Assembly (NCBI GenBank): GCA_958412345.1
Contig: CATYSO010000034.1
Span: 1 to 11,965, forward strand
Direction of reading: 5' to 3'
DNA: 11,965 nt
Source: an uncultured Collinsella sp.
GTDB lineage: Bacteria; Actinomycetota; Coriobacteriia; Coriobacteriales; Coriobacteriaceae
Position 1 is the stretch's first letter. Every line of letters begins with the position of its first letter. Of this stretch, positions 1 to 6,486 are shown piece by piece. The notes below the pieces were generated by a model, which saw only the letters and a program-made list of their open reading frames with translations, was not told the DNA's origin and made no database searches. Position numbers and translations under genes: made by a program.

Positions 1-1
1 T

Positions 2-865
2 GCGAACGGCGCGTCTGTTTAGCGAAACTGGTGAAAAATAGATTGACGCTAACAGGATGGGGCAGGCCCCGCATATCGCCGCGAACGACGCCTCGGAGCG
101 CAGCCTGCCCGGGTTGTCCCCGGCCGCGACCGCGAGCTTGGCCGCGCTCACGGGCCCGCACCCGTACATCGCCAGCAGCGCGGGGCAGTTCTCCTCCAGG
201 GACGCCTCGATCGCGCGCTCCATGTCGAGCGCCGCGTCGCGCGCCGCCTCCCACAGGTCCGCCAGCGCGCCGAGCGCGGCGCCCAGCGCGCCCTCGGCGC
301 GCACGGAGGGGAGCTCCTCCATCAGCCTCGGCCCTCCCATGCCGCGGAACCTCGACCTGAGCCCCTCCGGCGCGGTGGTGAGCAGCGACCTCGCGGTGTT
401 TATCGCCGAGGTCCGCGCCTTCACCGCCCCGGAGCGCGCCGCGAGCATGCAGCGCACCCCGTCGACCCACCCGTCCTGGCTCTTGGGGGTCCCGAGCTTT
501 GAGCCGGACATCGCCGTGCGGGCGGCCCTCTCCGCGTCCGCCTCGTCGCACTTTCCCTGCCCCGGGCGCCTCCTCTGCATCCTCGCCGGGGAGAGCGCCT
601 CGCGCACGGGCATCCCCAGCGACGCGAGGTGCCTGGTGAGGCCCGCCCCGTAGGACGACGTCCCCTCCATCGCGACGCAGGCCGGCTCCCCGGCCGCCGC
701 GATCGCCCCGGCGAGCGCCTCGTAGCCCGCCGCGTCGGCGGGGAACTGGCGGGACAGGACCTTGCGGCCCCTCCAGTCGAGGACGCACAGCCAGTGCGAG
801 TCGGCGTGGGTGTCGACCCCGCAGAAGACCGGCCCGCGGGCGCCGGGTGTCGATTCGGTTCTCAT
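2..865 (-). pseudogene. IS110-family transposase, 3'-truncated
   Basis: This is a DEDD (RuvC-like) transposase of the IS110 family, which moves circular IS intermediates using an RNA guide. The reading frame opens at ATG 865 with a GGAGC Shine-Dalgarno five bases upstream and stays open to the window edge (288 codons). The N-terminal DEDD domain shows GVDTHADSHW (D18), VAMEGTSSYG (E67) and KCDEADAERAAR (D107, D110). The start of the C-terminal Transposase_20 domain is visible at about residues 229-270 (MYGCGPVSAAKLA ... FAAICGACPI). In the family the next residues are usually a P-x-S-S-G-like segment holding the catalytic serine. Here, after I270 (position 56), the frame reads unrelated AT-rich sequence (LLASIYFSPVSLN). 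Family members are about 400 aa, so roughly a third is missing. The gene is therefore probably inactive. A nested insertion, with the rest beyond the window, is possible. An in-frame ATG at 964 could add 33 codons, but its spacing to AGGAG is only one base. Confidence 0.85.
15..56. repeat. imperfect inverted repeat at the transposase break point
   Basis: CTGTTTAGCG (15-24) and CGCTAACAG (48-56) are inverted copies differing by one extra T, separated by 23 AT-rich bases. The repeat ends exactly where the transposase homology stops. It could be the terminal or subterminal repeat of a second element that interrupted the IS, or a scar sequence. I do not recognise the family. Confidence 0.45.
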
Positions 866-1100
866 GTCTCGCTCCGTTCTTTCCGTGCTCGCCTGGACCG
901 GGCAGACGGCACACTGACGGGGCGCGATAGAATGCGGTTGTTCGGGTCCGCGGTATCGCTCCATGCTCCTATTAGGTCATGCGGCGGTCTCGGCTCGCCG
1001 CGGCCCGCGCGGGACATGTCAGGAAACGAGGGCAGCCCTGTGGGCGCCAGCGGAATGTGGGGTCACCGCGCGGTCCGCATCTGATGGTGTCGACGTCAAT
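866..1100 (-). ncRNA. candidate IS110 bridge RNA leader
   Basis: Known IS110 elements encode a structured bridge RNA in the non-coding end just upstream of the transposase, with loops that pair to target and donor DNA. The leader here has two hairpins in the right place. One has arms GCGGCG (981-986) and CGCCGC (996-1001) around nine bases. The second has outer arms GCGATA (924-929) and TATCGC (954-959), an asymmetric internal loop, inner arms GCGG (934-937) and CCGC (948-951), and a ten-base loop. The boundaries are guessed from the start codon and from a promoter-like pair upstream. Such GC-rich sequence forms short stems by chance, so this rests mainly on family knowledge. Confidence 0.35.
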
Positions 1101-1130
1101 GGTATACGGGTGCATCATCGACGTCTTCAA
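1101..1130 (-). promoter_or_regulatory. candidate promoter for the IS110 leader/transposase
   Basis: Read on the minus strand, TTGAAG (1130-1125) and TATACC (1106-1101) are separated by 18 bases. Transcription would begin near 1095 and give a leader of about 230 nt before the transposase ATG. The match to a sigma-70 consensus is moderate and one such pair is expected by chance in this AT-richer stretch. Confidence 0.3.
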
Positions 1131-1259
1131 TACAGAAAATATCAGTGCGGAATGTTTTCAAAACCAAGCCCGGCCCCGGCCTGCGGCGACACAACTGGCG
1201 GTTCTTGGGCATCGCTTGCTGGCGGGGTTCCTTGTCTGAGTTGGACTTAGTTGGTGGGG
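1131..1259. other. gene-free gap downstream of dtxR-like gene
   Basis: Together with the IS leader this completes a 394-base stretch (866-1259) without a gene. No ORF here has a ribosome binding site or family resemblance. A GC-rich run at about 1168-1184 (minus strand: GGCCGGGGCCGGGC followed by TTGGTTTTG) could act as a weak terminator for the regulator gene, but it forms no good hairpin. Nothing else is recognised. Confidence 0.4.
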
Positions 1260-1637
1260 TTACTGATCCCGGTCGCCGTCCCGCCCCAGCATCGTTCTCA
1301 GCTTCTCAAAGCTCTCCTCGCTCAGGCAATGCTCCATGTGGCAGCCCTCTTGCGACGCGACCTCAGCCGAAACACCCGCATCCTCCAGCAGCCCCACGAA
1401 AAAGCAGTGGCGCTCCCACATTTGACGGGCAACCTCAAGACCGCGTTCCGTCAGATGCACGTCGCGTTTGCCCATCTCCACGTAGCCGGTGCTCTCCAAG
1501 GCTGCCATGGCTTTAGAGACGCTTGCTTTGGTTACGCCCAAGTATTCGGCGACGTCGATTGAGCGCACCGTGCCTTGGCGCTGCGACAGAACGTAGATCG
1601 ATTCGAGATAGTCTTCTCCGGATTCACGTAGGGCCAT
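1260..1637 (-). CDS. DtxR/MntR-family metal-dependent transcriptional repressor
   Basis: This is a 125-aa cytoplasmic DNA-binding protein that senses Fe(II) or Mn(II) and represses metal-uptake genes. Residues 1-65 form the winged helix-turn-helix (SGEDYLESIY, then VTKASVSKAMAALESTGYV). Residues 66-125 form the dimerisation and metal-binding domain. Metal ligand positions align number for number with Bacillus MntR: D9/E12 (MntR D8/E11), H77, E102 and H103. Position 99, however, is cysteine (EGCHMEHCLS), as in the iron sensors DtxR/IdeR, where MntR has glutamate. There is no C-terminal SH3-like domain, so the architecture is MntR-like with an IdeR-like ligand set. The start is ATG 1637, with AAAGGCGG upstream. 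No metal transporter is adjacent; the usual targets must lie elsewhere. Family certain; metal specificity uncertain. Confidence 0.9.
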   Translation of the reverse strand: MALRESGEDYLESIYVLSQRQGTVRSIDVAEYLGVTKASVSKAMAALESTGYVEMGKRDVHLTERGLEVARQMWERHCFFVGLLEDAGVSAEVASQEGCHMEHCLSEESFEKLRTMLGRDGDRDQ

Positions 1638-1691
1638 GGGCCGCCTTTCGCGATGGCTTCTAGTTAGCCTTTGGATACTTTTATTTGATTT

Positions 1692-1719
1692 ACTTTACCG
1701 CAAAAGTTGCCCATGTCTT
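1692..1719 (-). promoter_or_regulatory. candidate promoter of the DtxR-family gene
   Basis: The stretch 1660-1775 is the most AT-rich of the window and lies directly upstream of the regulator. On the minus strand AAGACA (1719-1714) and TAAAGT (1697-1692) are 16 bases apart. Each matches four of six consensus bases. Downstream, around 1654-1675, the plus strand reads TTAGCCTTTGGATA, which resembles half of a DtxR-type operator and might allow autoregulation. Both are weak matches. Confidence 0.3.
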
Positions 1720-1770
1720 ACTACGTTGTTTAAAAAGTTAACCGTGTTTCACAAAACGCACGAGACGAAA

Positions 1771-1805
1771 ACAAAACGGGGACACGCCCCGCAAGGAGTG
1801 TCCCC
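1771..1805 (-). terminator. Rho-independent terminator after the HAD gene
   Basis: The arms GGGGACAC (1778-1785) and GTGTCCCC (1798-1805) form a perfect 8-bp stem with a 12-base loop. On the minus strand the stem is followed by GTTTTGTTTTCG, a U-rich run. It lies 43 bases past the stop codon of the HAD phosphatase gene and would end the ABC-F/HAD transcript. The sequence also belongs to the GTCCCC-type repeats seen in other gaps of this window. Confidence 0.75.
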
Positions 1806-1841
1806 AGCTGCCGGCAGATAAGGAACGTCCCCAAGTGCCGG
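1800..1841. repeat. short direct repeats and palindrome in the gap
   Basis: GTCCCCAGCTGCCGG (1800-1814) and GTCCCCAAGTGCCGG (1827-1841) are near-identical direct copies, 13 of 15 bases alike. The palindrome CTGCCGGCAG occupies 1808-1817. The 12-mer AGGAACGTCCCC (1821-1832) recurs exactly at 8546-8557. Confidence 0.6.
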
Positions 1842-1848
1842 GTCGCAG

Positions 1849-2619
1849 CTACACGAGGCCAAAGTGCTTCGCGGCGTTGTAGATGCCGTCGTCGTCCACG
1901 GCGGTCGTCACGTAGGTCGCCGCGGCCTTCACGGTATCCTGCGCGTTGCCCATGGCCACGCTCGTGCCCACGGCGGAAAACATCGACAGGTCGTTCTCGC
2001 CATCGCCAAAGGCGATCGCCTCGCTCGCGTCGACACCCAGGCGCTCCAGCGTCGCCGCGACACCCAGGTCCTTGCCGCCGTTGGCCGGAATAATGTCGCA
2101 GAACAGGTCACACCAGCGCGTAGTGAGCGAATGCGACACGGCATCGGTCACGATATGCTCGTCGGCCGGATCCACAAAGGCGCAGAACTGGTAAACCGGC
2201 GCATCGAAGGCGTGTTCAAACGGCTCCTCGTGGTAGACGATTCCCGCGTTGCTGCCTGCCGTCACCACGCGCTCGGACAGGCGGTTCACAAACGAGTTCT
2301 CGCCCTGCATACACAGCGAGTCATAGCGCCCCTGCGCCACCTGGTCCACAATCACCGCAACGTCGTCCGGGTCAATCGGGCAGCTACGGTAAACGCCCTT
2401 GGCATCAAAACAGTGCTGGCCCGAAAGCGTAATGTACGCATCCCAACCCAAGTTGAACAGCCAATCGGGCATCTGGTAGGTCGGGCGACCCGTAGCAATC
2501 ACACATGCGATCCCCTGCTCGTGAAAGCTGTCGAGCACCTGCTGTGCCGACGCCGGAATCCGGTGGGTCTTAAAGCTCAGCAGCGTGCCGTCGATATCGA
2601 AAAACGCGGCCTTGATCAT
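1849..2619 (-). CDS. Cof-type HAD-superfamily phosphatase (HAD-IIB)
   Basis: This is a cytoplasmic Mg-dependent phosphohydrolase of 256 aa, the usual length for Cof/YidA-like enzymes that hydrolyse sugar phosphates or other small phosphometabolites. All four HAD motifs are visible: I, DIDGT with nucleophile D8 and D10; II, ATGRP with T43; III, K183 in GGKDLG; IV, GDGENDLSMF with D206 and D210. The variable type-IIB cap spans about residues 85-180. The start ATG 2619 lies seven bases after the ABC-F stop codon, and its Shine-Dalgarno (GAGGAG) overlaps the last codons of that gene, so the two are cotranscribed and probably translationally coupled. A terminator follows. The substrate cannot be predicted. 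Confidence 0.92.
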   Translation of the reverse strand: MIKAAFFDIDGTLLSFKTHRIPASAQQVLDSFHEQGIACVIATGRPTYQMPDWLFNLGWDAYITLSGQHCFDAKGVYRSCPIDPDDVAVIVDQVAQGRYDSLCMQGENSFVNRLSERVVTAGSNAGIVYHEEPFEHAFDAPVYQFCAFVDPADEHIVTDAVSHSLTTRWCDLFCDIIPANGGKDLGVAATLERLGVDASEAIAFGDGENDLSMFSAVGTSVAMGNAQDTVKAAATYVTTAVDDDGIYNAAKHFGLV

Positions 2620-2625
2620 CCTCGC

Positions 2626-4485
2626 CTACTCCTCGCCCTCGAGCTTCTCGCTCGCCTCGAGCCACGCCATCTCCAACTCGTCCATGGCGGCGTGGGCCTC
2701 GTCGATCTTTGCCTGCTGCTCGCCCAGCGCCGTGTAGTTGGTGGGGTCGACCTGAGCCATCGCGGCCTCGGCCTCCTCCACGCGGGCGCGCTGCGTCTCC
2801 ATTTTGCGCTCGAGCGAGCTCACCTCGCGGCGAAGCTTCTGGCGTTCGGCGTTGGAAAGGCCATTGGGCTGGCCGCTCGACTTGGGTTTTTCGGCCGCAG
2901 CCGCCGCGGCACCGGTGTCAAACGTGCCGGTCTTGGCGCTCGGCGCACCCACGGGCTCGCCCTCGGCGGTGGCGTTGCACAGGCGCAGGTACTGGTCCAC
3001 GCCGCCGGGCATATGCGTCAGGTGGCCGTCGAGCAGCGCCCACTGCTGGTCGGTCACGCGCTCCATCAAGAAGCGGTCGTGCGTCACCAGGATCAGCGTG
3101 CCGGGCCAGCCGTCGAGCAGGTCCTCGACAATCGCGAGCATGTCGGTATCCAGGTCGTTGCCGGGCTCGTCCAGGATAAGCACGTTGGGCTCGTCCAGGA
3201 TCGTCAGCAGCAGCGACAGGCGACGGCGCTGGCCGCCCGAAAGATCGCCGATGCGACTCCAGAGCTGCTGTGTCGTAAAGCCCAGGCGCTCGCAAAGTTT
3301 CTCGGGCGAAGTCTCCTTGCCGTCGATGACGTAGTACTTCTTATAGTTGCCGAGCACCTCGCGAATCGTGTCGCCCATGTAGGGCTCGAGTTCCTCGAGC
3401 TGCTGCGACAGAACGCCAAAGCGCACCGTCTGGCCAATCTTCACACGGCCGCGTAAGGGCGCAATCTTGCCCTGAATCACGTCGAGCAGTGTGGACTTGC
3501 CGGCGCCGTTCTCGCCCAAAAGACCATAGCGGTCGCCCGCACCAATGAGCCAGGCCACATCGGTGAGCACCTGTTTGGACGTGCCATCGGCATCCGCATA
3601 GCCGGCGTCCACGTCGACTACATCGATAACCTGCTTGCCCAGGCGGCTCACGGCCAGGCGCTTGAGCTCCAGCTCGTCACGTACGGGCGGCACGTCGGCG
3701 ATCAGTTCGCGAGCAGCCTCAACGCGAAACTTGGGCTTGGTGGAACGCGCCTGGGCGCCGCGGCTCAGCCACGCGAGCTCCTTGCGCGCCATATTGCGAC
3801 GGCGCTCCTCGGTAACGGCGGCCATGCGGTCGCGCTCCACGCGCTGCAGGATATATGCCGAGTAGCCGCCCTCGAAGGGATCGACCTGGCCGTCGTGGAC
3901 CTCCCACATGCTGGTGCAGACCTCGTCCAAGAACCAACGGTCGTGCGTGACCACGAGCATGGCGCCCTGGCCGCGCTGCCAGCGGGCCTTTAAGTGACGC
4001 GCAAGCCAGTTGATGGTGCGCATGTCCAGGTGGTTGGTGGGCTCGTCGAGCATGAGCACATCGTAGTCGCCGATCAGCAGGCGCGCGAGGTCCACGCGAC
4101 GGCGCTGACCGCCCGAGAGCTCACCCACCATGCCCTCCCAGGGCACATCGCTAATGAGGCCGGCCAGAATCTGGCGCGTGCGGGGGCTCGACGCCCACTC
4201 GTACTCGGGCGTGTCACCCACGACGGCATGGTGCACGGTGTCGGTGTCGACAAGCTGGTCCTTTTGGCCGAGCAGGCCGATCGTGGTGCCGCGACGATGC
4301 GTCACGTGGCCGTCGTCGGGCTCCAGCGTGCCGGCGAGCACGCTCAGCAGCGTTGACTTGCCGTCGCCGTTTTTGCCGACAATACCAATGCGGTCGCCCT
4401 CGCCCACGCCGAGCGTCACGTTATCGAAAATATGCTTGGTGGGAAACTCTAGGCTGACGGAATCGCATCCCAAAAGAATCGCCAT
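2626..4485 (-). CDS. ABC-F family ATPase, Uup-like
   Basis: This is a soluble tandem-ATPase of the ABC-F family (619 aa), which act on ribosomes or in DNA metabolism and have no membrane domain. NBD1 has Walker A GKNGDGKST (37-45), LSGGQ (123-127) and Walker B LMLDEPTNHLD (144-154). An interdomain linker follows, with the typical ELAWLSRGAQARSTKPK (236-252). NBD2 has GENGAGKST (324-332), LSGGQ (415-419) and LILDEPGNDLD (436-446). Residues 545-619 are a charged coiled coil, the C-terminal domain that marks Uup-type members, linked by an alanine-rich tail. NBD2 carries EPGNDLD where Uup usually has EPTNDLD. ATG 4485 is chosen because AAGGAG precedes it and the family motif MAILLGCDSVSLEF begins there; the frame runs 52 codons further upstream without a supported start. 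It is the first gene of an operon with the HAD phosphatase. Confidence 0.93.
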   Translation of the reverse strand: MAILLGCDSVSLEFPTKHIFDNVTLGVGEGDRIGIVGKNGDGKSTLLSVLAGTLEPDDGHVTHRRGTTIGLLGQKDQLVDTDTVHHAVVGDTPEYEWASSPRTRQILAGLISDVPWEGMVGELSGGQRRRVDLARLLIGDYDVLMLDEPTNHLDMRTINWLARHLKARWQRGQGAMLVVTHDRWFLDEVCTSMWEVHDGQVDPFEGGYSAYILQRVERDRMAAVTEERRRNMARKELAWLSRGAQARSTKPKFRVEAARELIADVPPVRDELELKRLAVSRLGKQVIDVVDVDAGYADADGTSKQVLTDVAWLIGAGDRYGLLGENGAGKSTLLDVIQGKIAPLRGRVKIGQTVRFGVLSQQLEELEPYMGDTIREVLGNYKKYYVIDGKETSPEKLCERLGFTTQQLWSRIGDLSGGQRRRLSLLLTILDEPNVLILDEPGNDLDTDMLAIVEDLLDGWPGTLILVTHDRFLMERVTDQQWALLDGHLTHMPGGVDQYLRLCNATAEGEPVGAPSAKTGTFDTGAAAAAAEKPKSSGQPNGLSNAERQKLRREVSSLERKMETQRARVEEAEAAMAQVDPTNYTALGEQQAKIDEAHAAMDELEMAWLEASEKLEGEE

Positions 4486-4545
4486 ATACCCTGCTCCTTC
4501 GTAGAAATTCAACGTTGTCCATGATAGCAGCGAGCCCCACTCCAA

Positions 4546-4580
4546 ACCACCACGAAGGTGCCTGTCCCCTTTGTGGTGGT
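4546..4580. repeat. palindromic hairpin repeat (REP/MITE-like)
   Basis: ACCACCACGAAGG (4546-4558) and CCTTTGTGGTGGT (4568-4580) are inverted copies, 12 of 13 pairs matching with one G-T, around a nine-base loop containing GCCTGTCC. There is no U-tract on either side, so it is not a standard terminator. It sits between the ABC-F promoter region and the pst terminator and looks like a dispersed intergenic palindrome. Confidence 0.6.
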
Positions 4581-4597
4581 CGTTTCGGTCACAGAGC

Positions 4598-4635
4598 AAA
4601 AAGGCGGGCCATCCCCCGCAAGAGATGACCCGCCT
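4598..4635 (-). terminator. Rho-independent terminator of the pst operon
   Basis: On the minus strand, arms at 4635-4622 and 4615-4602 pair over about 14 bp (core AGGCGGG with CCCGCCT), with one or two G-U pairs and a short loop. TTTTT (4602-4598) follows. It lies 56 bases past the pstB stop and shows that the operon ends after pstB. Confidence 0.85.
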
Positions 4636-4690
4636 CTCCAATCAGTCCCGTGGCGACCGTGGCCGCCGCGGGCCTCAAGCATGTCCCGGA

Positions 4691-5563
4691 CTAGGAGAAC
4701 ATGCCGGTGAGGTAATCATTCAGCCGCTTATCCTTGGGCCGTTGGAAAATCTCGTCGGTCTCGTCGTACTCGACCATATCGCCCATGTAGAAGAACGCCG
4801 TGCGGTTGGACACGCGCGACGCCTGCTCCATGTTGTGCGTCACGATGACGATGGCACGGTCGGCAACGATCGACGACATCAGGTCCTCGATCGCCAGCGT
4901 CGAGATGGGGTCGAGCGCCGAGCAGGGCTCGTCAAACAGGATCACGTCGGGGTTGAGCGCGAGCGTGCGTGCGATGCACAGGCGCTGCTGTTGGCCGCCC
5001 GAAAGCGCGTAGGCGCTCTTGTCAAGCTTGTCCTTGACCTCGTCCCACAGCGCGGCACCACGCAAGCTTTCCTCGACCATGCGGTCGAGCTCGTCGCGGT
5101 CGGTGATGCCGTGGCGCCTGGGCGCAAACGTGATGTTGTCGCGAATGGACTTGCGGAACGGATTGGGCTGCTGGAACACCATGCCGATGGAACGACGCAG
5201 CTCGTAGGTGTTCTCGGTCTTGGTGTTCACGTTGCGCCCGCGGTAGTTGATCTCGCCCTCCACGCGGCAGCCGCGAATCTCGCGATTCATCAGGTTGAGG
5301 CTACGCAAGAAGGTCGACTTGCCGCAGCCCGAAGGCCCGATGAGCGCCGTGATCTCACCCTTGTGGAAGTCGAGCGACGTGTTGTGCAGCGCATGGTGGT
5401 CGCCATAGTACACGTTGACGTCCTTGGTGGAGAGCACGACCTCGTCGCTCACGACCTTGCCGCTCACGCGCACGCGCCTCTCGCTCTCCCCCACGCTCGA
5501 CAGAAAGTCCTGGGTGTCGGACGTGGCCGCCTCGGTTGCGGGCGTTGCATTCATATCGCTCAT
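4691..5563 (-). CDS. pstB: phosphate ABC transporter ATP-binding protein PstB
   Basis: This is the cytoplasmic ATPase that powers high-affinity phosphate import through PstC-PstA. The protein is 290 aa. A 40-residue polar N-terminal extension precedes the usual start of the fold at about residue 43. Walker A is GPSGCGKST (76-84), the Q-loop is MVFQQPNPF (128-136), the signature is LSGGQQQR (187-194), Walker B is VILFDEPCSALD (207-218), and the switch histidine is H243 in VTHNM. The QQPNPF loop and DEPCSALDP are hallmarks of PstB. ATG 5563 overlaps the pstA stop as ATGA, with AAGGAAG further upstream, which implies translational coupling. A terminator follows and no phoU gene is next to it. 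Confidence 0.97.
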   Translation of the reverse strand: MSDMNATPATEAATSDTQDFLSSVGESERRVRVSGKVVSDEVVLSTKDVNVYYGDHHALHNTSLDFHKGEITALIGPSGCGKSTFLRSLNLMNREIRGCRVEGEINYRGRNVNTKTENTYELRRSIGMVFQQPNPFRKSIRDNITFAPRRHGITDRDELDRMVEESLRGAALWDEVKDKLDKSAYALSGGQQQRLCIARTLALNPDVILFDEPCSALDPISTLAIEDLMSSIVADRAIVIVTHNMEQASRVSNRTAFFYMGDMVEYDETDEIFQRPKDKRLNDYLTGMFS

Positions 5564-6486
5564 TCGGCCGTCATCTTCCTTGCCAGTTGCTTGCCCACGA
5601 TACGGGCGACTACGTTAAACAGCAGCACGCAGGTCATCAGCAGTGCGGCGGTGCCCCAAACGATCTGCTGGGCCTCGGGGCTGCCCTCGCCGTAGATCTT
5701 GTAGATGTGCACGGCGAGCGACTCACCGGGACGGAACACGTTCCAGGCGCAAGTGGGGCTCGACAGGTTAAAGCTCAAGAAGTTCAGACGCACCGGCGAG
5801 CTCATGCCCGAGGTAAAGAGTAGCGCCGCGGCCTCGCCAAACACGCGGCCGGCCGAAAGCACGATGCCCGTCACGATGGCAGGCATGGCCTCGGGGATCA
5901 GGATGCGCAGCGTGGCCTCCCAGCGGGTGAGGCCCATGGCCAGGCACGCATCGCGCTGGGCCTGCGGCACGTCCTCGAGCGCCTGCTGAATCACGCGCAC
6001 CAGGATGGGGATGTTGAACATGGTGAGCGCGACGGCGCCGGAGATGATGGAGTACTTCCAGCCCAGCTGCACCGAGAACACTAGAAAGCCGAACATGCCG
6101 ACGACGATGGAGGGCAGCGAAGACAGCGTCTCGATGGCGGTCGAGGCGATGTCGCGGACGGGACCGTCGGGTACGTACTCGACCAAAAAGACCGCACCGC
6201 CCAGGCTGATAGGCACCGAGATACCTAAGGTGATCAGCAGCAGATAGAACGAATCGAACAGCTGGTAGAGCACGCCGCCCTGCGTTCCGTTGGCGCGTGC
6301 GGGTTGCGTGAGAAAGCCCGGCTGGAACAGCGTCGAGATGCCCTCGAACAGGATGTAAGCCACCATGGAGATGACGATGAGCATGACGATGGCAGCGATT
6401 GCCGTCAGCACGCCCGTGGCGATTCGGTCCTGTTTTTGGACGCGCCCGAGTCTCGCCTCGTCGATATGGATGTGCGTGCTAGCCAC
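5560..6486 (-). CDS. pstA: phosphate ABC transporter permease PstA
   Basis: This is an integral membrane subunit that forms the phosphate channel with PstC. It is 308 aa from the start chosen here, with about six hydrophobic segments (the first at residues 25-47). The EAA loop that contacts PstB is at about 177-217 (RDACLAMGLTRWEATLRILIPEAMPAI...GRVFGEAA). The start is taken as GTG 6486, which overlaps the pstC stop (GTGGCTAG) and has AAGGGGG about nine bases upstream. A TTG at 6510 would add eight residues and overlap pstC by 32 bases. No ATG is available near the N-terminus. The stop overlaps the pstB start. Confidence 0.95.
   Translation of the reverse strand: MASTHIHIDEARLGRVQKQDRIATGVLTAIAAIVMLIVISMVAYILFEGISTLFQPGFLTQPARANGTQGGVLYQLFDSFYLLLITLGISVPISLGGAVFLVEYVPDGPVRDIASTAIETLSSLPSIVVGMFGFLVFSVQLGWKYSIISGAVALTMFNIPILVRVIQQALEDVPQAQRDACLAMGLTRWEATLRILIPEAMPAIVTGIVLSAGRVFGEAAALLFTSGMSSPVRLNFLSFNLSSPTCAWNVFRPGESLAVHIYKIYGEGSPEAQQIVWGTAALLMTCVLLFNVVARIVGKQLARKMTAE

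Larger units (their letters stand above)
1..1100 (-). mobile_element. IS110-family element remnant (leader plus partial transposase)
   Basis: The transposase fragment and its upstream non-coding leader together look like the left part of an IS110-family insertion sequence. The segment from about 57 to 1080 is visibly more GC-rich than the neighbouring genes, which fits an acquired element. IS110 elements lack terminal inverted repeats and target duplications, so the outer end cannot be placed by eye. I put it near 1100 only because a promoter-like pair lies there. The right end is lost at the break near position 56. Confidence 0.5.

Noticed and set aside
57..653. Plus-strand open frames over the IS110 transposase
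   Set aside because: The minus-strand frame contains the DEDD motifs and a ribosome binding site; the plus-strand product is a Ser/Ala/Pro-rich shadow.
866..964. Earlier in-frame ATG (964) for the transposase
   Set aside because: AGGAG lies only one base from that ATG and the added 33 residues do not resemble the family N-terminus; ATG 865 has proper spacing.
866..1259. A short protein gene in the leader region
   Set aside because: Frames here overlap in several phases, lack ribosome binding sites and show no recognisable sequence.
1864..3456. A 530-codon open frame on the plus strand across the HAD and ABC-F genes
   Set aside because: It is antisense to two genes with complete motifs; its His/Arg/Leu/Val-rich composition is typical of an out-of-frame shadow.
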